A stretch of DNA of 64,000 nt, taken from Dasypus novemcinctus (taxonomy: Eukaryota > Chordata > Mammalia > Cingulata > Dasypodidae). The stretch is taken from positions 35,150,365-35,214,364 of the forward strand of contig NC_080673.1 of assembly GCF_030445035.2 (NCBI RefSeq), in the 5' to 3' direction. Position numbers and translations under genes: made by a program. Below the pieces are notes generated by a model. The model had not been told where the DNA came from, made no database searches, and saw only the letters and a list, made by a program, of their open reading frames with translations. Positions 1-13,117 of this stretch are shown one piece after another. Every line of letters begins with the position of its first letter. Position 1 is the first letter of the stretch.

Positions 1-99
1 ATAATTATTACATGCAGAAAGGAAGAAGTGAGAGTAATATCTAGATAAAAATGTGCTTAAGCCTCTGATATTTGGTCAACTTAAATTACTCATATATTA

Positions 100-1115
100 A
101 ATTTTTTGTTATTCGAAAAGTTGTCGGTTTACAAAAAATTGACACCATGCCTTAGTGTGGTACATTTGTAACATTCATGAGGGAATATTTTTATAATTGT
201 ACTATTTGTCCATCATTTACAATCAGGTTCACTGTTTGTGTTGAACTGTCCTATACTTTTAAAATTTTTATTCTAGTAACACATATACAAACTAACCTTT
301 CCCCTTTTAACCACATTCAAATATATAATTGACTGCTGTTACTTACGTTCACAACATTGTGCTATCATCACCGCTGTTCATTACCAAAACTTTTCCATCA
401 ACCCAAATAGAAAAACTGTAAAATTTATGCATTGACCTGACATTCTATACCTTCACTCCATCCTCTGGGAAACGTTTTTCTAGATTCTGACTCTATGAGT
501 TTGCTTACTGTAATTATTTCATATCAGCAAGGTCATACAATATTTGTCCTTTGGTGTCTGCTTCTTTAATTCACTGTGATGTCTTCAAAATTCATCCTTG
601 TTGTGACATGTATCAGGACTTAATTCCTGTGTATGGCATGTATGTACTATATTTTATTTATCCATTCATCAGTTGCTGGACACTTGGGTTACTTTCATCT
701 TTTGGTAGTTGTGAATAATGCTGTTATGAGCATTGGGGTGCAAATATCTGTTCTAGTCCCTGCTTTTAAATCTTTTGGATGTAGAACTAGAAATGGAATG
801 GTCAAGTTATATGGCAGTTCTATACCTCACTTCCTGATGAACTCCAAGAATGTGTTCCACACTGGCTGCACCATTTTATATTCCCAACAACAATGAATGA
901 GTGTTCCTACTTCTCCACATCCTCTTCAACTCTTGTAATTCTCCATTAAAAAAAAATTAGTCATTTTATGAGTGCGTAATGGTGTCTAACTGTTGCATTT
1001 ATTTGCAATTCCCTAATAGCTAGTGATGTTGAGCATCTTTTCATGTGCTTTTGGCCATTGGTGTAACTTACTTGGAAAGATATATATTCAAGTCTTTTAC
1101 CCATTTTTTCTTTAT
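100..1115 (-). mobile_element. L1 LINE 3' end (ORF2 C-terminus plus 3'UTR)
   Basis: On the plus strand this reads as the reverse complement of a mammalian L1 3' end. The 3'UTR is at about 100-480 and the end of ORF2 at about 500-1060, recognisable as the antisense of the stretch around an ATGGATGAACCT-like motif and the target region near 650-760. Frames are closed everywhere except short chance runs, so it is a dead fragment. A second L1 3' end begins right after it at about 1116, so two separate minus-strand insertions abut. Confidence 0.75.
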
Positions 1116-4100
1116 TAGAGAAATTATTGGTTTATAGAGCAATAATGTATAAAATACAGGATTCCCATTTACTGCCTTATTGTTAACATGTTGCAGTGGT
1201 GTGGAACACTGTTATAGTTGATGAAAGCATATTTTTGTAATTGTACTATTCACTACAATCTGTAATTTAACCCAGGGTTTGTGTAGTGAGGTTCCATGGA
1301 CATTTTTATAAATTTCTTATTCTGCTGCCATATATATTTATATATGATATAAAATCTATCATTTCCCCTTTTAAGATATATATATTTCAGTGCAGTTAAT
1401 TACATTAACAATGTTGTGCTACCATCACCACCATCCATTATTAAAATATTTCCATTGTTCCAAATAGGAAGCTTATACGTTTTAAGACTTAACTTCCCAT
1501 TGCCTATCCTGATCTCATCCCATTGAACCTACATTCTAGATTCTGACTTTATGGCTATACTAATTATGTCATATCAGTGAGGTCATACAATAGTTGTCTT
1601 TTTGTTTCTGGCTTAAATCACTCAGCATGATGTTTTCAAGATTCATCCATGTTTTCACATGTATTAGTACTTGATCCTATTTTATGGATGATTAATAAGT
1701 GTATATACTACATTATGTTTATCCATTCATCAGTTAATGGACACATGGTTTACTTTCATTTTTGGCAGTTGTGAATAATGCCACTATGAACATTAGTGTG
1801 CAAATATTTGTTCAAGTCCCTGATTTCAAGTCTTCTGGGTTTATACCTAGTAGTCAGATTCCGAGGTCAAATGGTAATTTTATACTTGACTTTCTAAGGA
1901 ACTGCCATTCTGTCTTCTAGAGCAGATGTACCATATTACATTGCCACCAGCAAAGAACCAGTGTTCTTCTCTTTCCACATCCTTTTCAATGCTTGTAATT
2001 TATTGTTTTTGTTAACAACGAGCATTCTAATAGTTGTGAAATGGTATCTCATTGTAGTTTAGATTTGCATGATGTTGAGAATCTTTTCACATGCTTTCTG
2101 GCCATTTGTGTATCTCAATTAGGGAGATGTTTATTCAAGTCTTTGCCCATTTTTATATTCTGGATATTAAACCCTAATCAGATATGTAGTTTCCAAATAT
2201 TTTATCTCATTGCATAGGCTGTCATTTTGTTTTCATAATGAAGTCTTTTGAGGTGCAAAAGTTTTTCATTTTGTCTATTTGTCTTTTGTTGCTTTTACTT
2301 TGGATGTAAAATCTAAGAAACCATTGTCGAAAACAAAATCCTCAAGATGCTTCTCTACATTTTCTTCTAGAGGTTTGATAGTTCTGGCTCTTATATTTAT
2401 GTATTTTATCCATTTTGGGTTAATTTTTATATATTGTATAAGATAGGGGCCCCTTACTTCTTTTGCTTAAGGATGTCTGTTCTCCCAGCACTATTCTTTC
2501 CCAACTGTGTGGCCTTTTCACCCTTGTCACAAATCAGTTTGTGATAAATGTGAGCATTGATTTCTAAGCTCTCAATTCAATTTCATAGGTCTATATGTCT
2601 GTCCATATGCAGGTACCATGCTGTTTTGATGACTGTGGTTTTGTCATAAATTTTAAGAACGGAATGTATAAGTCCTCTAAATCCATTCATCTATTTCATG
2701 ATGATTTTGCTTATTTGGGGGCCTTTAGCTTTCCTTATAAATTTGATGATTGGCTTTTCTATTTCTGCAAGTATTTTGGAATTTTTATTGGGATTGTATT
2801 GAATCTATAAATCGCTTTGGGTAGGATTGACATGCTAACAATATTTAGTTTTGCAATCCATGAACACAATATGTTCTTGCATTTACATAAGTGGTCTTTG
2901 ATTTCTTTTAACAAAGTAGTTTTCTGTGCACAAGTCCTTTACATCCCTGGTTAGATTTATTACTAGTTATTTTATTCTTTTAGTTGCTATTGTAAATGGA
3001 TTTTGATTCTTGATTTCTTCCTCTGATTGTTCATTGCTTGTATATAGAAACTACTGATTTTGGGGTGTTGATTTTGTACCCCACCACTTTGCTGATTTCA
3101 TTTATTACCTAAAGGAACTTTGTTGTGGATTTTTCAGGATTTTCTGTATATAGGATCATATCATCTTCAATTAGGGAAATTTTTACTTCTTCCTTTCTAA
3201 TATGCATGCCTTTTATTTCTTTTTCTTGCCTAATTGCCTTGGCAAGGTCTTCCAGTACAATGTTAAATATTATAATGGACATCCTTGTCTTGTTGCTGTT
3301 CTTAGAGAGAAAGCTCTCAGTCTTTCATCATTAAGTAAGATGTTAGCTGTGGGCTTTTATATGCCGTTTACCATATTGAAGAAGTTTCCTCATATTCCTA
3401 GTGTTCTAGCTGATTTTATGAAAAAGAGATGCTGAAGTTTTTCAAATGACTTTTCTGCATCAATGGAGATAGTCATGTGTTTGTCTTTCTTTCATTCTGT
3501 TTTGTGGTGTATTACATTAAATGATTTTCTTATGTTAAACCACCTTTGCAGCAGGCAGGAGTGTGGAGTGCGGCACATTGGAGCTTTCTGCTAGTTTTCG
3601 CCCTTGCTCTGAGAACGGCGGTCCGACTGCACTTCAGTCCCGGACGTCCTTGTGTTTTGGGGCAGCAGCCTTCTCTCCGACCTAACCTCCAAACACTTTT
3701 CACACCACCTCCCTGCCATCGTCTTGGCTGCAGCCTAGGCCATACTGCTGCACGTCCTGTACTCCCACCAGCCGGGACCGTCCTGATACGCTTTGTCCAG
3801 CTCTGTCACATCGCTAGTCCAGATGATTGTAAAGTGCTGACCAATTGCCACTGAACATAATTGAAATAGAAAATAGGAAGATGGCAGCAAACTCTTCAAG
3901 ACAAGATATTCAAAATGAAAATAGAGTTACCATCTTGACAGAACTGGGCAAAGAGAAAAGGAAATTACTTATGAAGAACCAGTCTTCAACAAATCATACT
4001 GGAGCTATATATTGACTTCTTCAACAGAATAGATGATATACCCATCTTGTTTTAATTGACTTCATTTGTTTTAAGTTATGCATACAGAATTTTTAAAGAA

Positions 4101-5094
4101 GAATATGGTTTGATTCAGTGATTTAAAAAAATTATTGGACAAAATAACAAAAAAAAACTGCCCTTGCATACCAGGAATAAATCCCACTTGATCGTAGTGT
4201 ATAATTCTTTTACTTTGATGTTGGATTCAGTTTGCTAGTAATTTGCTGAGGATTTTCACATCTTTATGCACAAGAGTTAGTTCTTTTCTTGTTGTATCTT
4301 CTTCTGGCTTTGGTATGAGGGTGTTTTGGGCCTCATAGCATGGATTAAGGTGTGTTCCTCCTCTACAAATTTATGGAAGAGTTTGAGCAGAGTTGGATTT
4401 AGGTCTTTTTGGAAGGTTTGGTAGTATTCTCTTATGGAGTCATCTGGTAATGAGCTTCTCTTTTTTGGGAGGTTTTTTATTATTTATTCAATCTCTTTGC
4501 TAGTAATTTGTTTGTTGACATCTTATATTTCTTATTGAATTGGTGAAAATAGTTTGTTTATAAGAATTTGTCTATTGCATATAGGATATCTAATTTATTG
4601 ATATAAATTTATTCATAGTATTCTCTCATAGTTCTTTTTATCTCAGGGTTGCTGGTAGTAATGTTCCCCTTTCCTGTCTATTTTTCATAATTGTATTCTT
4701 TCTCTTTTTCTTCATAAATCTCGAAGAAGATTTGTCAATTTTATTGATCTTCTTCAAGAGCAAATTTTGATTTTATTGATTCTCTTTATTTGTTTTTCTC
4801 TGTTATTTATCTTTGTCCTAACCTTTGTTATTTTCTCCCTTCTGCTTGCTTTGGGTCTAATTTGCTCTTCTTTTTCTATTTTTTCATGTTTTGAGATTAT
4901 ATCTCTGATTTTAAGTCTTTCTTCCTTTTAAATGTAAGCATTTAGAGCCATAAATTTGCCTCTCAGCACTAACTTTGCTATATCCCATAAGTTCTGGTAT
5001 TTTCATTTTCATTTGCCTTATGAATGATCTGTGTGCAGTTAAGAAGAATTTGTACTCCCTTTTTGCTGAGTGAAGGTTCTGTAGATGTCTGTTT
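1116..5094 (-). mobile_element. L1 LINE, 5'-truncated, ORF2 and 3'UTR, interrupted
   Basis: Antisense L1 running from the 3'UTR (about 1116-1560) through the end of ORF2 (1640-2160), the reverse transcriptase part (about 3000-4400) and the stretch after the endonuclease domain (about 4700-5090). All reading frames are broken. The element is split at about 3546-4158 by a processed pseudogene: L1 sequence stops after 3545 and resumes at about 4160 with the next expected L1 bases. It ends against a SINE at about 5095. The pieces seen are in normal L1 order. Confidence 0.75.
3546..4158 (+). pseudogene. INIP: Processed pseudogene, probably of INIP (SOSS complex subunit C)
   Basis: An intronless, GC-rich mRNA-like insert inside a minus-strand L1, ending in an A-rich tail (about 4120-4158). 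The ATG at 3881 opens a 44-codon frame closed by TGA at 4013-4015. Its N-terminus (MAANSSRQDIQNEN, then KEKRKLL and NQSSTNH) is what I know from INIP/SOSSC, a subunit of about 104 residues of the SOSS single-strand DNA binding complex in double-strand break repair. About 335 bases of 5'UTR-like GC-rich sequence come first. After codon 42 the match is lost and AT-rich, 3'UTR-like sequence follows, so the copy either came from an mRNA lacking the middle exons or was later deleted. The flanks show an imperfect duplication near a CCTTGCA motif, as expected for L1-driven insertion. The family call is from memory of the protein, not from a search. Confidence 0.6.
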
Positions 5095-5352
5095 ATTGTG
5101 TGCACTCTATGTCTGCTTGGAAACCGAACCCAGGACCTTCCATGTGGGAGGAAGGAGTTGAATTGTTTGAGCCACATCTGCTCCCTGCTTGTTATGTCTC
5201 CTTGTTGTGTCTCATCATTGCATCATTAGTTGCATCCTCTTGTGTCATCTTGCTGTCTGGTTTGTCTTCTTTAGGAGGCACCAGGAACTGTATCTGGGAC
5301 CTCCCGTGTGGTAGGCAGGCACCCAACTTCTTGAGAAACATCTGCTTCCCTG
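5095..5352 (-). mobile_element. Armadillo-type tRNA SINE, dimeric form
   Basis: Two antisense tRNA-like heads (about 5110-5195 and 5265-5345), each with the complement of the ggaggtcc...ggttc B-box block, separated by a spacer of short repeats. This is the same dimeric layout as the plus-strand copy at 58058-58341. It lies at the edge of the minus-strand L1. Confidence 0.7.
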
Positions 5353-6114
5353 TTCCTTCAGTTTTTCTTCCAGCTGGTGATGTGACAGAGATTTTCTTGA
5401 ATGCCAAGAGCTAACCAAAACAAAGAAACCAAGGCAAAAAGCGTCTTTCACTATCTGCAAATTAGTTGTTTTGGCTGGTAGTCTCTTTCAGAGCTTAGCC
5501 CTCCTATCAAGTAGATCAGTCTGAGAAAAATGGAAAGTACTAGGTCTTTTCTGTCATATCTGATCCCTGTGTAGAGCTGGATCCAAGTAGACTGCTTCAT
5601 CTCCTGGGTCTGTGTTCCCTCAAGGCCCCAGGAAATCCCCATTTACAGTTCACTGGAGTTTGAGTGAGCATTTCCATGCTTCCTTTGAAGCAGAACTCCT
5701 CCCCCCTCCACAGTGCTATTTCCAGTAACTTAATGCCTGTAATCCATTGTCCCAGGCCATTACAATTTAATTTTTTCTCACTCTGCCCCAGCTGTCTGCA
5801 AGTGGCTTCTCTGCCTTCAGAATAAGCGCTGGGAGGTGAGACATGTTCACAGGTTCAGTCTTTCAGACATCCAACCAATAGATTTACACTGGCATAGTTG
5901 TACCCTAGTAAACACACAGGGACCACTCTGTTTACTGTGCGACAGAGCGAGGAAGCACACTAAGAGCACAAGGTGTCTCCACCTTGGCTTGTAGAGGACA
6001 CCAGCAAGGGCACCAGGAACTTCCATGGCTTTGGAAGTTGTGTTTTTTCTTAATTCAGCATTTTCTCAGTTAATGCTGCCCTTTAACTGTTTTCTGTAGT
6101 TTTGAGGAAGGTTA
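5353..6114. other. Unassigned intergenic DNA
   Basis: No gene seen. Moderately GC-rich for this window and without an open frame that looks coding. It may be old L1 or LTR sequence too decayed for me to name. Confidence 0.4.
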
Positions 6115-7965
6115 CTGTTTTAGTTTCCTAGGATGCTAATGCAAATAACATGAATGGGTCAGATGAAACAATGAAAATTTATTAGTTTACAGTTCTGAGG
6201 CAAAAATAAAGTCCAAATCAAGGTATTATCAAGATGATATTTTCTTCCTGAAGATCAGCATTCTGGACTGGCTGCCAGCGATCCTTACCTTGTCTAGTAC
6301 ATGGCAAGGCACATGGTGGCATTTCCTGGTATTTCCTTTCTCTTCCAGGATTGGTTGAAGTCCAGCCTCTTGCTTCCTGTGGCTTCTCTCTGCCTAAATT
6401 TCATCCTGCAGTAATAAGATTAAGACCAATCCTGCTTGAGATGGGCCACACCTTCTTAACTGAAGTAACCTCATGAAAAGTTCCTATTCACAATGGGTCT
6501 GCATCCACAGAAAGTGGATTAGACTTAAGAACTTCTTATTATGGGGAACATACAGCTTCAAACGACCAAACTCCACCCTCTGAACACCAAAAAAACATGT
6601 TTTTTTCTACATGAAAATAAATTCATTCCATTATAATATCCCCAAATCCTTAATTCCTTTCAGAAAAAATTTTTTAGTAAAAAGTCCCATCAGAATCAAC
6701 TGTGGATATGGTCTCTCTTAAAGAATGATTCCCCTCCATCTGTGGACCTGTGAAACCTAGAGAACAAGCTATCTGCTTCCAAAGTACAATGGAGGGACAT
6801 GCATAGGACAAACATTCCCTTTTCCGTAGGGAAGATTTGGAAGGAAAACAGAGGTCTTGAGTTCCAAACAATTCCAAAACCTAACAGACCATTTTCCATT
6901 AGATTTCAAGGTCTGGCGGTAATCTATAGAAGAAGCTTTTTTGTCTTCTGGGCCTGATGAAGTAGTAGCCCTATCCCTACCAAGTGCTTGTACAGGAGCC
7001 ACGCTCTCCCTGATACCGAGGTGAAGACTCAAACCTCCCCAAGCATTGAGATGGTGACCAGGCTCTCCTTTAATGCCTGGAGACAGCTCATCCTTCTCAG
7101 GGCATTGGGGTGATGGCAAGGCTCTCCACAATCTCTGGAGCACAGACACCACCCTCTCTGAGCATTGAGGGGGCAGCACTCTTCTTGAACAATGGGGCAG
7201 AAGATCCACCTCTCAAAGCACCAAGGTAGACTTACCCTTTTCATACACGTGGGTTTGCCCATTCTCTTGGCCCAAGATGTTTCCTGTAGAGCCCTCAGCT
7301 TCTATGGTTCTGCTCTTGAAGTGACTTTTCTTTCAATTTGTCCTTTCTCTGTCCCTTTTAGTCCAGGTTGACCATGTTTCTGTTCATAAAAATTATACAA
7401 AAAACTTACAGGTTTTGCATATAGTTCACAAGAGTCCAAACCCTAGGACAAATACGTTTCCACAGAGCCTACGTGGATGTTTTATTTTCCTGAGTTGTTC
7501 AAGAAAATACCATGAAGTGGAGCAAGTTAAACAATGGGAATTCATTAGCTCACAGATTTGAGGCTAAAAGAAAGTTCACATCAATTCATCATCAAGGTGA
7601 TGCTTTCTCCTCAAAGACTGGTGTTCTGGAGCTGGTTGCTGGTCATCCTTGGCTCTTCTGTCATATTGCAAGGCACACAGCAGAGCTCCTGTTCTTTCCC
7701 ATCTCATCCTGATTCGGTCAATGTCCAGCCTCTTGTTTCTTGTGGTTTTCTCTCTCTCTGTGTGAATTTCACTACACTTAAAAAGGACTCCAGTAATAGG
7801 ATTAAGATCCATCCTGATTGAAGTGGTGACACCTTCTCAACTGAACTAACCTCATGAAAAGGTCTTACTTGCAGTGAGTTCATACCCACAGGAATAGATT
7901 AAATTTAAGAATGTGGGTTTCCAAGGTACATACAGCTTCAAACCACCGTATTTACTGTCTTTAAG
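6115..7965 (-). mobile_element. MaLR-like provirus: LTR, partial interior, LTR
   Basis: Two related LTRs in antisense orientation (about 6115-6575 and 7490-7965) share the ...TTATTAGCTCACAG..., ...CTGGCTGCTGG..., ...CTCATGAAAAG... and ...ACATACAGCTTCAAAC... blocks. Between them, 6580-7260 matches on the opposite strand the interior sequence seen at 13740-14000 and 14386-14720, including the ...CAGATAGC..TTTCACAGG.. block just inside the 3' LTR. That order, LTR-interior-LTR, fits a deleted MaLR (ERVL-MaLR) provirus. The LTRs have many differences, so it is old. No coding capacity remains. Confidence 0.6.
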
Positions 7966-10900
7966 ATTCCTCTGCTGCCTTTGCCCAGGGAAGTTATAAT
8001 AATGGCTGCCATCAGAACAGACCTCCAACAATCTGTAGTAATCAACCAAAGGTAGAGATCTGGGATCAGACCACACATCTCTGGAGTTTGGAAACCTAGT
8101 TCTTTATGCCCCACTCTGGCACCAGCAAGCTAAGCCAGGAGGCAGACTACAATCTCCATGACTTCCAGTCATGAGGCTGGGGGAACAGGGATGGTAGCTG
8201 CTGCAGGGAGAATGAAATCTACTGGTCCTTATTGCAATTTACCAGTCTCTTTGTCCCTTTCTTCTCTGGATGCTGCAGAGGGCTCCCTTAGACTCCAGAA
8301 TATCAAAGTGGATGACCTGGAAAGTTCCTGCGAGTTCAATTGTTGTTTGGGTGGAATGACTGATTCCTGAAGATTTCTACTCTTTCATCTTCGCACTATT
8401 TTTTTTATTCCAGTATCATCAATTCAATGAATATTTATTGATATCTGTGTACTTGAGAAATCAAGGTCAATATTATAGGTTTTACCTTCAGAGAACTCAC
8501 ATTCTGGTGGAAAGGACGCACAATTTCATTGAAAGGCTAAAATGTTACACAAATTACTTCTGCTCTAAAAAGATAGGGCATGATTCAAATGTCGGAAAAT
8601 ACATTCTCTTTCTATAGGGATTGGTGACAAAACAAAGTTAGAAAGGTACTCAATCTTATAACCTCTGCAGTTTGGAGTTGCAAAAGTGTAAGAACTTGGA
8701 TATGCCAAGGTGAATCTATTGCTGAGAAGAAACGGAAAGAACTACATTACACCATTTTGGGTTTTTTTTTTTCCAAAGGAGGAGACTTGAGTTTCCACAA
8801 GAAATCAATATGAGTGGCTCAGAAAACAGAGAATAAAATAAATATGAAGAGAGTTTTGAGGGACATTTCAAAACACACAGCATAGCAGGAGTCTGGATCC
8901 TACAGAAAATGTGGCCAGAAATTCTTGAGAAGAAGGACAACAGGCACTCATTTAATAAATGGAGATGTAACATTCAATTTTAAGTTGTGGTGTTAGGATG
9001 TAACCACTTTCCCTTGCTTTAATTTTTGGTGAAAACGTGTTATGGAGGTTGAGTTCCACATCTGCATCACCAGATTGTAGAAAGAAGTTAATATAAAGAC
9101 TTTGGTTATTCAGGGAAAAATCCACAAACTTGTCATACATTTAAATAAATATGTTTTCCAAGGAGAAAAAGTATTACAACTATTTGAAACTAAAGACTAA
9201 AGAAAAACAAATAAATCCATTTAAATATGACAATACTAAATTTCTTACTGTATCTGTATGAAGCAAGAATGAATAAGTTTCATTTTCTAAAAAGGGTAAT
9301 TTAGTGGTTAGGTTCTTTAATTTTTATGCAAATAACAACAAAAATTCCAGCTTCAATCGCTTTAAAAATAAGATAAGCATATTGAATTATAGAAGTATAA
9401 TTACAAGGTTATAGCAGGACTTGGAAAATCAATCATTCTGATTTTCTTTGAAACAGCTTTTGTCCACAGTTAAGATTCATTCTTCTTATAGTTGTAGTCA
9501 CTAATACCATAAACTTTTTATTTTGTTTTTTTCAGCTGAAGAGAAAGCACTTTCATCGCAGCATCTCAAGAAAATTACCTACATTTTGACCAGCTTTAAA
9601 CCAAAGCCCATGTCCAAGGAAAGGAAATATGGTGACTGAATTATCCCAAACAGGATCTGGCCCTAAAGCTCAGAGTTAATGGAGTGTATGGTACTGTGAA
9701 AAATGGGGAAGATGGATGAGGAATGCTAAGTAGACTCGTAAGTATGTCTTCTAGGGTAGATGTGGGGGAGGGGGTGAGGAATAAGACTATTCTAATAAAA
9801 GAGAAATTCTGTGACTTTATACAGAAGCATACTTTCTCTAATAACCTGAGAAGCCTTCAAATCAATTAGATCACTTAAATATTATTTGCTATGACTATAA
9901 CATTCCACTCAGTCTTCCTTTCACAGGAGATTCTTTGAACATTGTGTAAACTGGTAACTATGTAGACTCACTTGGAATACCATCTTTACTACTATATATA
10001 CAACCTGGGAGAATATCAAGGCCATGAAAGTAGTTTGAAACCCAAATAAACTCTAAGCTATACTAAATATCCTCCACCCTTTTTCCAGCAGTTTTATAAC
10101 ATATAAATGTTTTATCTCTGATACAACTAATGAGTTCCATAAAAGAATTTTTAGGCCACAAACATATCTGTTCAATATTCTCCTTTTGGCAACAGCAATT
10201 AGGTTTTTTATGAGACTGTGCTAAAATAGATAAGGTCCAATAGCCATTTAAAAGACTTTAAATAACATTTTTCTTATATCAGAACATTAAAGACTATGAG
10301 ATTTTTGCTTTTGTTTTTGTTTTATTTGTTTTCTTTGTTTTTTCAGCATTAAAATAACATTTACTGCAGTATATTACCAATGACAGATTTTTGCCACCCT
10401 ATATCATATATGGATGAATGCTTTAAAATTGCAAACAATTTTTTTCAGATGCTGCTATTAAAGCAAAAAAATTAGAGTGTATCTTACAACATCCATGGAT
10501 CAAAGCTACATACTAAAATAATGGGGGGGGGGGAGATGGAACTCAAATAAATTTCACCAACCACTTAAAGTTTTGAAAAGTTAATTATAAATTTATACAA
10601 TATTACAATTTGTTATTAATTTTAGAAAAATGCCCCTGCCAGACTATACACAAAAGCCTAATTCAAAAGTGCCATTAACATTCTTTTCTACTGGAATGCA
10701 TAACAGAGCATATCTTAGTGACAAGAAGTTCTGGTACAATTAGAGGGCAAGACTAATTTATAGAGATAAATAATTTATGTTTTGTTCTCCCTCTTACAGA
10801 AGGATCTTAAAGAATGAGAGCTATTTTCCTTCTCCCACTCACCCCTTTGAAATGTTCTGCTGGGTTTTAAGTCCCAGAGGCAGAAAGACTCTCTTGCCCT

Positions 10901-12047
10901 AGTATCAGATATGGGAGGCTTTGAATTAAATTGTCTTACAGAGAAGGATGTGGTTCTGTAATTGGAAGCATATTAAAACTAAAAAGGCCTAAATATGTAG
11001 AAACTGTCTCTTAGGTGAATGACAGTGATATGTGTTTTGTTACCTCTGGTTTTTATTTCTTTTTCACAAAGGTGGTGGGGTGGGTGTAAGGTAGAGATCT
11101 TCACAAGACATGGAGAAATATGGACATGCCTGAGAGCCAATAGAACCCAAGCTGGATGGCATGTGGAGACTTGGAGATGTGAAGAGTCCTAAAATCCATG
11201 GCCTTGGTATTTGGTCAGAGGAGTCTGTGCTCATGCTTGGACTAGCTCACGTATGAGTGATTAAGTAGCTCAGTAAACTAGAAAACTAGCATCTTAGCAA
11301 CAACATGATGTACGAAAGAATAGAATTCTTTCTTTTATTTTCTATGTATTCTTCAGCTCTCCAAGGTTTTCGTTGTTGTTGTTGTTGCTTGTTTGTTACA
11401 TTTAAAAACAGTTTTTTTGTTCTTTTTTGAAAATTCTTTTTCCCAGCTTTTTAATGTAACTCTAGGAAGTGGAAGGCCCTCAAAATACGGCAAATTGAAT
11501 TTCTCACACCTTGGACAAGAGGGTATAGAGTAAGTTTCTATTTAATTTAGCAAAATAAGGGTACCATAACCATCCTATGTCCTTCCTATAATTGTGGATG
11601 AAAAGTATAGCCTCTATTTTAAGTTATACCTTTGATCATTACTACAACCCAACTGGAGCCAAATAAAATTTCCTTTGGGTTATAATATTTCCAAATATAA
11701 AATGATTTCCTTCTTCAAATTCTAAATATGAGACATAGAATTTCTTAGCTGAAATGTTTCTGTAAAGAGTAAAACTCTAATATTTTAAAAAATCTGAAAT
11801 TAAAAAATCCCAAAATATTAGGATAAAAAGTTGTTCACAGACTTAGGTAAGGGCTACATTTATGTGAAGTTTTAGAGTCATTGAGAGAACAAATGGGAAA
11901 AGACAAAGTAACCATAGCACAGAAATGTCCGACTGTCTCAAATAACATTTTCTGTAAATGCAAACATCTAAAGAAATTAAACTGTTTGCTTGGAGTTATG
12001 ATAAAGGCAATGTGATGGCAGAAGGCTAAAGGTAACTATAGAAACAT
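7966..12047. other. Intergenic DNA, no gene recognised
   Basis: About 4 kb of mostly AT-rich, single-copy-looking sequence. 7966-8400 may still be retroviral interior. There is a G homopolymer at about 10524-10533 and GTT/CAA-type simple sequence near 11370. A polypyrimidine-AG at about 9515-9535 is followed by a purine-rich stretch, but no open frame supports an exon there. Confidence 0.5.
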
Positions 12048-12489
12048 TGCTGTGGATTGAATCATGTCCCCCACAAAAGGCACGTTCAGGTCCCAACCCC
12101 TGATCCTGTGGGCATGAGCCCATTTGTAAATAGGACCTGTGTAGATGTTCTTAGTTAATGTGTGCTCAAGTTAGAATGAGGGTGGGCTTAAGTACAATAT
12201 GATTGAAGTCCTTATAAGCAAAGGAAATTAGTCATGGAAAAGATAAGCCATATGGAGGAACGAGAACCTGGAATTCCATGAAATTGGGGAAAGAAATAAG
12301 ATGGTACCATGTGCATTACCATGTGATGAAAAAACCAAGGAACTCCAAAATTGCAGACAGTCAGAAGATACCAAACTCAGGAGAAATAATCCTTCTAGTT
12401 TCTGAAACCACGCATCAATAAATTCCTGTTGTTAAAGCCAATTTATTCCACCTAATTCTATATTTGTCTAGCATCTAGAAACTAATACA
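12048..12489 (+). mobile_element. MaLR-type 5' LTR
   Basis: Begins TGCTGTGGATTGAATC and ends ..CTAATACA, with the classic MaLR blocks GTCCCCCA, AAATAGGA, GGGTGGGC..AATATG and an AATAAA near the end (about 12416). It is homologous base for base to the split LTR at 14727-14861 and 21754-22035, in the same orientation. I therefore read it as the 5' LTR of one provirus. Confidence 0.7.
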
Positions 12490-12649
12490 GCTTTTGGTTT
12501 TGGAAAGTAGGGTGTTGCTATGCCAAATAGTTAAAAAAGTGGAAACAGCTCTGGAATTAGGTAATGGGTAGAGGTATAAAAATTTGTGACATGCTGGATA
12601 GAAAAAGCTTAAATTGCTTTGAACATAGAAATCAGGTAGAAATCAGGAC

Positions 12650-13030
12650 TTATATTAGTCTCCCAGTTGCTACATTACAATGGTTTTGTTTAACACTAAG
12701 AATTTATTGGCTCACAGTTACAGCAGCTAAAATGCTTGTTTCCTTCCACGGTTGGTATCTTCTGGCTGGCTGGCAATAATTGGAGTTCCTGGCTTTTCTG
12801 TCACATGGCATTGCACATGGTGATGTCTTTTCCTTTTTCTGCCATGTTCCACTGACTTCTGACCTCTGACTGTTTCCCATAGTTTCTCTCTCTACATGGC
12901 ATTCTCTATAAGGCCTCTAATAATTAAGAGTAAGTCCCATATTGATTCAATTGAAGAGGTTCTATTTACAATCAATTTATTCCCATAGAAGTGGATTAAG
13001 ATTATGATTTTCTGGGGTACTTAATCCCAC
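12650..13030 (-). mobile_element. Solo MaLR-like LTR inserted in opposite orientation
   Basis: Antisense copy of the LTR family seen at 6115-6575 and 7490-7965: the ATTGGCTCACAGTTAC block, the ...TTCTGTCACATGGCA... block and the ...TAGAAGTGGATTAAGAT... block occur in the same order. Boundaries are approximate and I could not see a clean target duplication. Confidence 0.55.
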
Positions 13031-13117
13031 GACACAACAAACAGTAAAAGTATATTTGGTGAAGTCATAGAAAGAAATGATGAATGTGTCTTCAAAAATT
13101 GGAAGAAAGGTGATCCT

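Noticed and set aside
9510..9660. Possible exon after a polypyrimidine-AG
   Set aside because: All frames close quickly and there is no matching donor.
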